A stretch of DNA of 64,000 bases, taken from NCBI RefSeq assembly GCF_001676385.1, contig NZ_LYVJ01000001.1:310001-374000 (forward strand), in the 5' to 3' direction. The notes below the pieces were generated by a model that was not told the origin of the DNA, did no database searches, and was given only the letters and a program-made list of their open reading frames with translations. The first letter of the stretch is position 1. Each line of letters begins with the position of its first letter. Of this stretch, positions 47,972-56,614 are shown piece by piece. This stretch comes from Stenotrophomonas maltophilia. GTDB lineage: Bacteria; Pseudomonadota; Gammaproteobacteria; Xanthomonadales; Xanthomonadaceae. Position numbers and translations under genes: made by a program.

Positions 47972-50478
47972 GCGTGGGTTCCGTCGAGGGCGCGCACCTG
48001 CCCGGCGGTTTCGCAGTCCAGCGCCGTGCTGGCCAGCTTCTGGAGGTCGGCCAGGGCCGTACTGCGCAGGCGTGCCTTCACCGCTGGAACATCGTTCGGG
48101 GTCATCGACAGCTCATCCACGCCGAGGCCGGCGAGCAACGCCGCACCGAATGGATCGCCGGCCAGGCCGCCGCAGACGCCGACCCAGCGCCCGTGCCTGC
48201 GTGCGCCATCGACGGTGGCGCGGATCGCGCGCAGCACTGCCGGGTGCAGGCTGTCGGCCTCGGCGGCGAGCTCCGGGTTCTGGCGATCGATCGCCAGCAC
48301 ATACTGGGTCAGGTCGTTGGTGCCGATCGAGAAGAAATCGGCATGGCGCGCCAGCATGTCGCTCTGGGCGGCGGCAGCCGGCACTTCGATCATGATGCCG
48401 ACCGGCACCTCCGGCGCATCGAGTTGGGCACGCAGCCGATCGCAGATGGCACGCAGCGCGATCAGTTCCTGTACCGAGGTGATCATCGGGAACATGATCG
48501 ACAGGCGCGCACCGTCCTTCGCTGCGCGATACAGCGCACGCAGCTGCGGGTCCAGCAGGTCGGGGCGACGTAGCAGCAGGCGCGCGCCGCGCACCCCGAG
48601 GAACGGATTTTCCTCGCGCGGCAGTTCCAGGTGGGCGACCTGCTTGTCGCCACCTATGTCGAGTGCGCGCACGATGAGCGGGCGGCCGTCGAGCGCCCTG
48701 GCCATCGCCAGGTAGGTGGCGTACTGCTCATCCTCGCTCGGAGTACTGCCGCGCTCGAGGAACAGGAACTCGGTGCGCATCAGGCCGACGCCTTCCGCCC
48801 CCTGTTCCAGTGCCAACGGGACCTGCTCGGGCAGATTGACGTTGGCGCCGATGTCGATGCGGTGGCCATCGGTGGTCCGTGCCGGTTGCGCGCGCTGCGC
48901 GGCTTCGCGCTCGCGGATCTGCTGCTGTTCGGCGATCCAGGCGCGTGCCGAGGCGAGATCGGCGTCCGATGGAGACAGATAGAGCCGCCCGGTGCTGCCG
49001 TCGATGATCGCCTCGCGTCCCGTGCTGATCGCCAGCAGTTCCGCGCCACCGGCGACCAGCGCCGGCAACCCGAGCGTGCGCGAGAGGATGGCGGTGTGCG
49101 AGGTCGGCCCGCCCTGGGCGGTGGCAAGGCCGAGCACGCGGGCGGTGTCGAGGTTGGCGGTATCCGACGGTGACAGATCCGCTGCAAGCAGGATGCATGG
49201 CTGGGCGGGCAGGTCGGCCAGGCCACCGCCGGCTGCGGATGGATCGAGCAGCGCCAGCACGCGCCGGCCGACGTCGCGCAGATCGGCGGCACGGCCGGCC
49301 AGCACCGGGTTGCCCAGCGCCGCCAGGCCGGAGGCGATCTGCTCGATGGCCTGATGCCATGACCACGCGACGCCATGGCCTTCGACCATCAGCTGGCAGG
49401 TGCGGGTGATCAGGTCGGTGTCGTCGAGCAGCGCGGCCTGCGCCCTGAAGATCGCCGCGTCGGAGGCACCGAGCCGGCGTTGGGTATCGTCCTGCAGGGC
49501 CGCCAGCTGTTGGCGGGTACGGGCGAGCGCGTCCTGCAGGCGCGCGCCACCTTCGCCGAGCGGCGTGGGGCGGTCAGCAACCTCGGCCTGTGCGCTGGCG
49601 AGCACGTGCACGGGCCCAATCGCAAGCCCGGGGCTGGCACCGATGCCGGCGATCGCGGCCTGCGCTTCGGGCGGGTTCCAGCCTGCGACCGGCGCGGCCT
49701 TGCGCTGCGCTGCGCGCTCGGCATCGGCCTTTTCCTGTGCGATCAATCCGTCCATGACGCTGCGCAGCGCGACCAGCAGGGCCGCTGCATCGACGCCTTC
49801 GGCGGACACGCTGACCGCATCGCCATGGCGCAGTCCAAGCTGCAGCAGGGCCACAAGGCTCTTGGCATCGGCGGCCTGGTGGCCTGCACGCACCTGGGCG
49901 CGGGCTGCAAAGCTGCGTGCGGTCTCGGCCCAGCGCGTGGCTGGGCGCGCATGCAGGCCGTTGGGATAGGCGATGGTCCAGTCGAACTGCTCGGCGAGGT
50001 CGGCTGCCGGGGCATCGGTGGCCATGATCGCAACATCGCCGGCCAATGCGTTGACGATCTCGCTCGCGTCGGTGGTCGTGAACAGGCGCTGCAGCGTGGC
50101 GTCATCCTGGATCAACCGGGTCAGGTGGCGCAGCAGGGTGATGTGGGTATCGGACTGGGCGGCGATGCCGACCACCAGCCGGGTGACCTGGCCGGGATTC
50201 CATTCCACGCCTTCGGGCAGCTGCAGCACCGCGATGCCGTCGCGCAGCACCAGATGGCGGTCTTCGCCGAGCCCGTGCGGGATGGCCACGCCATGGCCCA
50301 GGAAGGTGTTCGCCAACTGTTCGCGGCGGCTCATGCTGGCCTCGTACCCGGGCGCGACGCAGCCAGCGGCGACCAGCATCTGTGCGGCCTGGGCGATGGC
50401 ATCAGCCTTGTCGCGCGCCCGTGCGTCGAGGCGGATCAGTTCCCGGCTGACGGGGGCAGGGGAGGGCAGGGACGACAA
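47968..50478 (-). CDS. fruB: fructose-specific multiphosphoryl transfer protein (IIA-HPr-EI)
   Basis: An 836-residue fusion carrying a whole soluble PTS relay. The IIA domain (about 1-150) has its His in LGHGVAIPHG. HPr (about 165-255) has the His in NGLHARPATRWAE. Enzyme I (about 280-836) has the His in GGPTSHTAILSR and PEP-site motifs LMRTEFLFLERG, GVRGARLLL and SIGTNDLTQY. I chose the TTG at 50478, with GGAG 6 bp upstream, which gives the length known for Xanthomonas FruB. The upstream extension would cross the operator region. It is the first gene of the operon fruB-fruK-fruA-porin. Confidence 0.93.
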   Translation of the reverse strand: MSSLPSPAPVSRELIRLDARARDKADAIAQAAQMLVAAGCVAPGYEASMSRREQLANTFLGHGVAIPHGLGEDRHLVLRDGIAVLQLPEGVEWNPGQVTRLVVGIAAQSDTHITLLRHLTRLIQDDATLQRLFTTTDASEIVNALAGDVAIMATDAPAADLAEQFDWTIAYPNGLHARPATRWAETARSFAARAQVRAGHQAADAKSLVALLQLGLRHGDAVSVSAEGVDAAALLVALRSVMDGLIAQEKADAERAAQRKAAPVAGWNPPEAQAAIAGIGASPGLAIGPVHVLASAQAEVADRPTPLGEGGARLQDALARTRQQLAALQDDTQRRLGASDAAIFRAQAALLDDTDLITRTCQLMVEGHGVAWSWHQAIEQIASGLAALGNPVLAGRAADLRDVGRRVLALLDPSAAGGGLADLPAQPCILLAADLSPSDTANLDTARVLGLATAQGGPTSHTAILSRTLGLPALVAGGAELLAISTGREAIIDGSTGRLYLSPSDADLASARAWIAEQQQIREREAAQRAQPARTTDGHRIDIGANVNLPEQVPLALEQGAEGVGLMRTEFLFLERGSTPSEDEQYATYLAMARALDGRPLIVRALDIGGDKQVAHLELPREENPFLGVRGARLLLRRPDLLDPQLRALYRAAKDGARLSIMFPMITSVQELIALRAICDRLRAQLDAPEVPVGIMIEVPAAAAQSDMLARHADFFSIGTNDLTQYVLAIDRQNPELAAEADSLHPAVLRAIRATVDGARRHGRWVGVCGGLAGDPFGAALLAGLGVDELSMTPNDVPAVKARLRSTALADLQKLASTALDCETAGQVRALDGTHA

Positions 50479-50513
50479 GGCGGGCTCCAGGCGGAAGGTA
50501 TGCGGCGATGTAT

Positions 50514-50527
50514 TGGGAACGTTCCCA
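50514..50527. promoter_or_regulatory. FruR operator 1 (fruB side)
   Basis: TGGGAACGTTCCCA is a perfect 14-bp palindrome of LacI-family type, 36 bp ahead of the fruB start. Confidence 0.7.
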
Positions 50528-50621
50528 GTCCGATTTTCAATGTGCAGTGCACAAAAATTCCTTAATACTTTGGGGTTAGCATGGTGCCTGAAGGCCTCGC
50601 GGCCTGAGATGGCATGATTTT

Positions 50622-50636
50622 CCGGGAACGTTTTCA
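50622..50636. promoter_or_regulatory. FruR operator 2 (fruR side)
   Basis: CCGGGAACGTTTTCA shares the GGGAACGTT core with operator 1, centred about 109 bp away. It abuts the fruR start codon, where binding would block its own expression; the two sites could also be looped together. Confidence 0.6.
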
Positions 50637-51620
50637 ATGAGCATCAGCATCAACGACGTCGCGCGGGTGGCTGGCGTCTCCAAATCCACGGTGTCGCGCG
50701 TGCTCGGCGGCGGCCCGGTCAGCGGGGAGGTACGTAGCCGGGTCGAAGCGGCTATCCGCCAGACCGGCTATCGCCCCAATCTGCAGGCGCGGCGCCTGCG
50801 TTCCCGGCACACCGGCATCATCGGGTTGATCGTGGCGGACATCCGCAATCCGTTCTTCACCGCGCTGATCCGCGCGGTGGAGGAGGTTGCCTATCGCGAG
50901 GGCCTGCGCGTCACCCTCTGCAACACCGACGAGGATCCCGAGCGCGAGGCGCTGTACCTGCAACTGATGCAGGAGGAGCGGATCAGCGGGCTGATCTTCG
51001 CCCCGACCCGGACCACGGTCGGCCGCCTGGAACGGCTGGCGCTGGGCTATCCGACCGTGCTGGTCGACCGCGCCGCGCACGGCGGAACGATCGACAGCGT
51101 GGTACTCGACAACCCGGCAGCGATGGCGGGGCTGGTCGATCATCTGGCCGAACGCGGCTATCGCCGCATCGGCGGCCTGTTCGGCAGCACCAGCACCACG
51201 GCGGCCGAGCGTCGCGACGGCTACCTCGCCGCAATGCGCACGCACGGGCTGGAGCCGGACTACCGGGAGGTGGAACCTACGGCCGAGGCTGCCATCGCCA
51301 TGGCCGGGCAGTGGCTTGCCAGCCCCTCGCGACCCGAAGCGCTGGTCACCAGCAACAGCCTGCTGCTGATGGGGTCACTGAAAGCGGCCCGCAGCGCGGG
51401 ACTGTCGATTCCTGGACAGCTGGCCCTGGCGGGCTTCGACAATGAGCGCTGGACCGAGCTGGTCGAGCCGGGTATCACCGTGGTCGAGCAGCCGGTCGAG
51501 GAGATGGGGCGGGCCGCGATGTCGCTGTTGCTCGAACGCCTGCGCACGCCCGAGCTCCCCGTGCGCAGACTGGTGATGACCGGACGGTGCGTGGTGCGGG
51601 GCTCCACCGCTGGGAAGTGA
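50637..51620 (+). CDS. fruR: LacI-family repressor of the fructose operon
   Basis: A 327-residue protein with an N-terminal LacI helix-turn-helix (SINDVARVAGVSKSTVSRVL, residues 4-23) and a periplasmic-binding-protein-like effector domain (IIGLIVADIRNPFFTALIRAVE onward). It diverges from fruB, and two GGGAACGTT operators lie between them. By family, fructose-1-phosphate or fructose-1,6-bisphosphate is the probable inducer. It differs from E. coli Cra in lying next to its target operon. Confidence 0.85.
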   Translation: MSISINDVARVAGVSKSTVSRVLGGGPVSGEVRSRVEAAIRQTGYRPNLQARRLRSRHTGIIGLIVADIRNPFFTALIRAVEEVAYREGLRVTLCNTDEDPEREALYLQLMQEERISGLIFAPTRTTVGRLERLALGYPTVLVDRAAHGGTIDSVVLDNPAAMAGLVDHLAERGYRRIGGLFGSTSTTAAERRDGYLAAMRTHGLEPDYREVEPTAEAAIAMAGQWLASPSRPEALVTSNSLLLMGSLKAARSAGLSIPGQLALAGFDNERWTELVEPGITVVEQPVEEMGRAAMSLLLERLRTPELPVRRLVMTGRCVVRGSTAGK

Positions 51621-51719
51621 AGATGCTCCTGCCTGCACGTCGGGTGGGAAGTGGTGAGCCGGGACCTCCCTGGTTGTCGACGGGCCGGATGCTGTTTCGG
51701 CAGGCTGCCCGGCTTGCGC

Positions 51720-53861
51720 TCAGAAGCTGCACGCCGCCTGCACATAGACCCGGCGCGGCTCGCCCGGGAAATGCCCATTGCGTTCGATGAATCCGCTGGC
51801 GGCGTAGATTCTGTCGAACAGGTTCTTGACGTTGGCCTGGAACTGCCACTGCCTCCACGTGGTCTTCCAGCTCATGTCGAACACGGCATAGGGCTTCACT
51901 GCCTGGCCATCCAGGCTGATGCGCTCGCCCACGTAGTCCGCACCGAAGCCGATGGCCGAGTTGATCGCGGGCAGGTCATAGCGCGTCCATAGTCCCAGCG
52001 CGTTCTGTGGTGCATTGGCGAAGCGGTCGCCGGACGCGTTGGTGATGCCGTTCGGCCCGGCGTCCTTCACCCGTGCGTCGTTGTAGGCGTAGGCCAGGCT
52101 GACGACCCAACGATCGGTCACGTCGGCCAGCAGGTCCAGCTCCATGCCGGTGCTGCGAACCAGGCCCAGCGCGGCCAGCTGGTTCACCCCGGCAACCACC
52201 TCGCCGGTGGCCTGCACGATGTTGCTGCGGTCGATACGGTAGGCCGCCATGTTCAAGGTCACCCGGTCGGCCAGCAGCGATTTCAGGCCGACTTCCCACT
52301 GCCGGCTGCGCTCGGCAGCGAATGGTCCACCGGCCGCGGGGTTCTGGTTGGAGGCACTCTGTGGCACGAAGCCGCTGGCCACGTTGGCGTATACGTTCAG
52401 GCCCTCGCGTACGGTGAAGGTGCTGCCCAGCCGCCAGCTCAGGTCGTGGCCATCCACGTGGCTGCCGGTGATGCGGTCGTCGTCCTTGAAACCGTCCCAG
52501 CGCAGCCCCGCCAGCACGTGCCAGCGTGGACCCAGCGCCAGTTCGTCCTGCAGATAGATGCCATGGCGCGTGCTGCGGGTGGAGGTGCTGCGCCAGGGGA
52601 GGGCGGGCAGGTTGTAGTCGTGCCATGTGCTGGCACCATAAACCGGATCGAACAGATCGATCCCGCGCACCGGGCCGGCGCCCCGGGCCAGGTCGGCGCT
52701 GTTGGCGGTCTGCGCGGTGAAATCCGCATCCAGCCGGTATGTATCCGCGCCGAACAGCACCTTGTGCCCGATCCGGCCGGTATCGATCCGCCACACCGCG
52801 TTGCTGTTGGCGGCGAATGCCTCGTTGTCACGGATCTGGTTGCGCAGTTGGCGGGTCATCCATTCGGCCACGCCATCGCGATCGCGGTCGATCAGGCCCA
52901 TCGGCTCGTGGTACATCTGGTGCTCGCTGTTGCTGAACCAGCGGGCGGCGAGGTCCACGTCCAGGTTGTCGCGTGGTGCGAAGTGATACTGCGCCAGCGC
53001 CACCCTGGCTCGCATGTCGAGGAAGTCGCTGGCCTCGTTGTGGTTCCAGCGGCGGTCGGTCAGGAAGGTGCCCGCGTCGTTCACCGGCACGCCGCGCAAG
53101 CGGTTGCCGCCAAGGTTCTGGGTGATGTCGGTGAACTGAAGCACCAGCTCGCCGCTCGCGCCGACATCAAAAGCGAGCGAAGCATCGCCGATCACGCTTT
53201 CACTGTCGGCGTTCCAACGCACGCCCTGCTCGGCATCGGCATACAGGCCGGCGCGGTAGCGCACGTTGGCCGACGCACCCAGCGAGCCGGTGGCTTCCAT
53301 TGAACCGGCGCGGAAGTCGTTGTTGCCCATCTGCACTTCGACGCGGCGCTCCGCCGTGGCTTTGGGCTTGCGGGTGACATAGTTGATGACACCGCCGGCA
53401 TCACCCCCGCCATACAGCGCACCGGCCGGGCCCTTCAGCACTTCCACGCGCTCGATGTTGAAAAGTTGTGGCACCGAGAAGCCTGCATAGGGGTCGCCGC
53501 GCAGGCCGTCGTACAACACGTTTTCCTGGCGGAACCCGCGCAGGGTCACGCCGGCATAGCTGAAGTAGCTGATACCGCTGATGCTGCGGTACAGGTCGGT
53601 GACCTGGCGCGCGGCCTGGTCGTCGATCAGTTCACGCGGCACTACCTGGATGGACTGGGGCACCTGCTCCAGAGGGGTATCGGTGCGCGTGCCGACGGCG
53701 GCATCGTCCACCCGGTAAAGCGCCTGCGCGCGGCCGCGCACTTGGACCCGGTCCAGTTCTGTCGGCGGCACCGACACGGGCGTGGAGGCCTGGGTGAGGG
53801 CGGGCAGGGCGACGGTGAGCGCCAGGCACAGGGCGCGGCGCAGGGGTGGGAAGGCGGTCAT
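51720..53861 (-). CDS. TonB-dependent siderophore receptor
   Basis: A 713-residue receptor of the FhuA/FpvA-like siderophore type. The signal peptide ends TQAS, a TonB-box-like segment lies at about 35-42 (LDRVQVRG), and the plug has TPLEQVPQSIQVVPRELIDD, VTLRGFRQENVLYDG and RVEVLKGPAGALYGGGDAGG. The barrel ends VYVQAACSF with the terminal Phe required for outer-membrane insertion. The Fur-like palindrome upstream supports iron control. The particular siderophore cannot be told; no biosynthesis genes are adjacent. Confidence 0.9.
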   Translation of the reverse strand: MTAFPPLRRALCLALTVALPALTQASTPVSVPPTELDRVQVRGRAQALYRVDDAAVGTRTDTPLEQVPQSIQVVPRELIDDQAARQVTDLYRSISGISYFSYAGVTLRGFRQENVLYDGLRGDPYAGFSVPQLFNIERVEVLKGPAGALYGGGDAGGVINYVTRKPKATAERRVEVQMGNNDFRAGSMEATGSLGASANVRYRAGLYADAEQGVRWNADSESVIGDASLAFDVGASGELVLQFTDITQNLGGNRLRGVPVNDAGTFLTDRRWNHNEASDFLDMRARVALAQYHFAPRDNLDVDLAARWFSNSEHQMYHEPMGLIDRDRDGVAEWMTRQLRNQIRDNEAFAANSNAVWRIDTGRIGHKVLFGADTYRLDADFTAQTANSADLARGAGPVRGIDLFDPVYGASTWHDYNLPALPWRSTSTRSTRHGIYLQDELALGPRWHVLAGLRWDGFKDDDRITGSHVDGHDLSWRLGSTFTVREGLNVYANVASGFVPQSASNQNPAAGGPFAAERSRQWEVGLKSLLADRVTLNMAAYRIDRSNIVQATGEVVAGVNQLAALGLVRSTGMELDLLADVTDRWVVSLAYAYNDARVKDAGPNGITNASGDRFANAPQNALGLWTRYDLPAINSAIGFGADYVGERISLDGQAVKPYAVFDMSWKTTWRQWQFQANVKNLFDRIYAASGFIERNGHFPGEPRRVYVQAACSF

Positions 53862-53883
53862 GGGAGAGAGGGTTGGCGCGTCT

Positions 53884-53908
53884 GCAAATGAGAAATATTA
53901 GCATTTGC
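53884..53908. promoter_or_regulatory. Fur-box-like palindrome ahead of the siderophore receptor
   Basis: GCAAATG-N11-CATTTGC, with an AT-rich centre (AGAAATATTAG), lies 23 bp upstream of the receptor start. It partly matches the GATAATGATAATCATTATC Fur pattern. Confidence 0.5.
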
Positions 53909-54035
53909 GATGAGGCGTGGCCTGTTCCCCGGGCCGGTCCTTCCAGTTGTTCCGAACTTTCGGCGGGCCGGCATCGCACCCGCCATGGGTACGACGGCGC
54001 GGTTCCCCATCGCGTCCCGCGGGCGCGAGCAACGT

Positions 54036-55247
54036 TCAACAATGGCTGGCGACGGCGCTCCTGCGGTTCCTGTCCGCCATCACTGCGACATACCACAGCA
54101 GCAATCCGCCGATGGCCGTGGCCGCCCCGACGTAGCCTGTGCTGGCCGGGCTGAACCCGGCGCCGATCGCCATGCCACCCAGCCATGGGCCCAGTGCGTT
54201 GGCCGTGTTGAAGGCGGCGTGATTGGAAGCGGCGGCCAGCGTCTGGGCTTCGCCGGCGACGTCCATCAGACGGGTCTGCAGTACTGCCGCCAGCGCGCCC
54301 ATGGTGCCGACGGCGATGATCATCGGACCAATGGTCCACACCGATCGCGCCGCGAGCGGATACAGCAACAGCATCACGACCGACCACAGCAGCACCACGG
54401 CCGCAGCCTTGAAGTGGAACCTGTCCACCAGCCAGCCGCCGGCGATGTTGCCGATGATGGCACCCATGCCGAATACACCCACTGCCAGCGGCATCCATGA
54501 TTCGGCCACACCGGTCACCTGTACCAGGGTGGGGGCCAGGTAGGTGAACACGCAGAACATGCCCGCAAAGCCGATCGCTCCAATCGCCAGCGCCAACCAC
54601 ACCTGCGTGGTGTTGAAGGCGCGCAGTTCGCGCATCGGCGAGGTGCGCACCTCTTCGGGATCCGGCAGCAGGAAGCGCGCGATCATCGCCACGGTGGCGA
54701 TGGCCAGCACGCTGACAAGTGCAAAGGCCGTTCGCCAGCTCAGCTGCTGGCCCAGCCAGGTGGTCAGCGGATTGCCGGCCAGGATCGCGATCGACAGGCC
54801 CAACAGCACCCGTGACATCGCCTGGCCACGCTGCCCGGCGGGACTGATTGCGGCGGCCACCAGCATCGCCACGCCGAAGTAGGCGCCATGCGGCAGGCCG
54901 GCCACGAAACGGGCCACCAGCATGGTGCCGTAATTGGGGGCCAGCGCGCTGGCCAGGTTGCCGATCGCATAGAAGCCCATCAGCGCCAGCAGCAAGCTGC
55001 GGCGGGGGAAGCTGGCGCCGACGAAGGCCAGGATCGGCGCGCCGACCACCACGCCGATGGCGTAGGCACTGATCAGGTGGCCCACCTGGGTCTCACTGAT
55101 CGACAGGCCGCGGCTGATTTCCAGCATCAGGCCCATGCTGGCGAACTCGCTGGTGCCGATGGCAAAGCCACCCAGTGACAGGGCGAGGATGATCAGGGTG
55201 CGCTGACGAGGCGTCAGCCGCGCAGCCAGGGAAGAGTTGGGGCTCAT
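54036..55247 (-). CDS. MFS efflux transporter, AraJ/YdhP-like
   Basis: A 403-residue protein with 12 predicted membrane helices. The first helix (LALSLGGFAIGTSEFASMGLM) and the motif A/C segments (VGAPILAFVGASFPRRSLLL) are typical of the DHA1 sugar- or drug-efflux branch (AraJ, YdhP). The substrate is unknown. The ATG at 55247 gives the expected short N-terminal tail; the longer frame has no support. The next gene downstream is the siderophore receptor, about 175 bp away, with its own control site. Confidence 0.85.
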   Translation of the reverse strand: MSPNSSLAARLTPRQRTLIILALSLGGFAIGTSEFASMGLMLEISRGLSISETQVGHLISAYAIGVVVGAPILAFVGASFPRRSLLLALMGFYAIGNLASALAPNYGTMLVARFVAGLPHGAYFGVAMLVAAAISPAGQRGQAMSRVLLGLSIAILAGNPLTTWLGQQLSWRTAFALVSVLAIATVAMIARFLLPDPEEVRTSPMRELRAFNTTQVWLALAIGAIGFAGMFCVFTYLAPTLVQVTGVAESWMPLAVGVFGMGAIIGNIAGGWLVDRFHFKAAAVVLLWSVVMLLLYPLAARSVWTIGPMIIAVGTMGALAAVLQTRLMDVAGEAQTLAAASNHAAFNTANALGPWLGGMAIGAGFSPASTGYVGAATAIGGLLLWYVAVMADRNRRSAVASHC

Positions 55248-55365
55248 GCGGGGGCGCGATGCGGGCGGGAAGCCCCGCATTGTACTGCTGCACTGCAGCA
55301 ACGGTCAGCGCCTGCTGCCAAGACTCAGCGTTCGGCCCATGGTGACGGCCGCCACCGGCGCTAGG

Positions 55366-56022
55366 TCAGGCCCGCACGTACATGTCGCTCCAGATGGCGA
55401 ACGCCTCCGGCGTCATCTGCGCTTCCAGCTCGGCGAGAACGACGTCACGCACTTTGAGCAGTGCGGCCAGGCGTGGGCGTGGATCGCTCGCCGCCGCGCT
55501 GGCTGCCATTTCGTCCTCCACCAGCAGCCCCAGCGTGCGTGACGCGTCCATCAGCCGCAGCAGCTGCGCGGGCCCCGGGTCGCTGGCGACGGTGGACGCG
55601 CCGCGCGCGCCGAGGGCGGCCAGCGCCCCCGCGTACTTGCCACGCAGGCGCTCGGCCATCGCCGGTGCAAGCTGCAGCAGCCGGCGGGGATGGGCGTTGT
55701 CGGCGATGTCGGCCAGTTTCACCTTCAGCGCCCGTGGATGCTGGCGGATGCGTTCGTAGTAGTGGTGGGCATCGGGCGCACCGTGCCGGTCGAGCAGGGC
55801 GACGATCTCGCGGATCGGCGCCGGAAAGGGCGCCAGCCGGGGGGCATACTGCGGACAATCCTCCACGACATCGTGCAGCCAGGCCGCCGCCTTGGCCAGG
55901 TCATCGTCATCGATTGCCGCAGCCACGCGCGCGACGTGCTCGATGTAGGGATGCCCGGCCTTGTCCTGTTGCCCGGCATGGGCTTCGCTTGCCAATGTGC
56001 GCGCCTGTGCTACCCAGTCCAT
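55366..56022 (-). CDS. HD-domain protein resembling the SpoT/Mesh1 ppGpp hydrolase domain
   Basis: A 218-residue single-domain protein. HD-box residues match RelA/SpoT hydrolase and small alarmone hydrolases: EAHAGQQDKAGHPYIEHVARVA (seen at 13-34), AAWLHDVVED (46-55) and KVKLADIADNAHP (about 101-113). There is no synthetase, TGS or ACT domain. By family it might hydrolyse (p)ppGpp or another nucleotide; activity is not proven by sequence. GGAGG lies 6 bp before the ATG at 56022. It diverges from the topAI-like gene across 262 bp. Confidence 0.78.
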   Translation of the reverse strand: MDWVAQARTLASEAHAGQQDKAGHPYIEHVARVAAAIDDDDLAKAAAWLHDVVEDCPQYAPRLAPFPAPIREIVALLDRHGAPDAHHYYERIRQHPRALKVKLADIADNAHPRRLLQLAPAMAERLRGKYAGALAALGARGASTVASDPGPAQLLRLMDASRTLGLLVEDEMAASAAASDPRPRLAALLKVRDVVLAELEAQMTPEAFAIWSDMYVRA

Positions 56023-56137
56023 CGTTGCCTCCTGCAGAAAAAATCAAGTTACTGCCCAATTGTGGTCGCGTCGAGGTTGACCGGCGGCAGGTTGCTGGGT
56101 AACGTGCGCGTGCCTGCAGCACGCAGGCGCCTGCCGG

Positions 56138-56208
56138 GTGTGGTTTTTCATGTTGGAGATTGTCGTCATCGGATAACCCTTCCCGTGTGTCTGCCGGGTT
56201 GGGTTATC
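56138..56208 (+). promoter_or_regulatory. structured leader with a mini-ORF upstream of the topAI homologue
   Basis: GATAACCC (56172-56179) pairs with GGGTTATC (56201-56208). Inside, after a symmetric TT/TT internal loop, CCCG (56182-56185) pairs with CGGG (56195-56198). A short frame (GTG 56138 or ATG 56150, WFFMLEIVVIG) ends in a TAA at 56174-56176 that lies in the left arm. E. coli topAI is controlled by a translated leader, so this is a candidate for similar control. No clear ribosome-binding site precedes the mini-ORF. Confidence 0.4.
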
Positions 56209-56284
56209 GAATGCGTGTTTTCCCGGCCGGGTGCCGTTGGCAGCCCGTGTCGTCCGCATTTCCGATTACGCAGGATCCCATTCA

Positions 56285-56542
56285 ATGAATATCTCCCGAG
56301 CGGAGCAGAGGACGCTGCACGTCCTCGCCCAAGGTGGCTGCATTGCCTTCACCCGTGATGGCTCAGGCCGCGTCCGCAGCGTCGAATGTTTCAACCGTGA
56401 AGGATTGATGCTGAGCGATTGCACGCTGGCCGTCTTCAACAGGTTGAAGAACAAGCGGCTGATCAGTTCGCATGAAGGCCGGCCCTATCGGATCAACCGT
56501 GCCGGCCTGGTCGCGGTGCGCCCGCAGCTGGACAATCGCTGA
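56285..56542 (+). CDS. topAI: TopAI (YjhX)-family toxin, topoisomerase I inhibitor
   Basis: An 85-residue protein that matches E. coli YjhX/TopAI along its whole length as I remember it: [18 protein letters not shown] at the start, [19 protein letters not shown] in the middle, and PYRINRAGL...VRPQLDNR at the end. In E. coli, TopAI binds topoisomerase I and blocks its DNA cleavage, stopping growth. The ATG at 56285 is the family start; the frame is open further upstream. The next gene, 72 bp on, encodes a YjhQ-like acetyltransferase, the known antitoxin partner in the same order. Confidence 0.88.
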   Translation: MNISRAEQRTLHVLAQGGCIAFTRDGSGRVRSVECFNREGLMLSDCTLAVFNRLKNKRLISSHEGRPYRINRAGLVAVRPQLDNR

Positions 56543-56614
56543 TGCGTGTCCTGTCGACTCTTCCCATTCCCGCGGGCCGGCTGTCCGGGCCCATCGCATT
56601 GATCGAGGTGCCTG

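Noticed and set aside
51621..51719. Small protein-coding frames between fruR and the siderophore receptor
   Set aside because: The frames are short, lack ribosome-binding sites and have no recognisable sequence.
54544..55178. Plus-strand frames inside the MFS gene
   Set aside because: They are antisense shadows; the minus strand codes for a clear 12-helix transporter.
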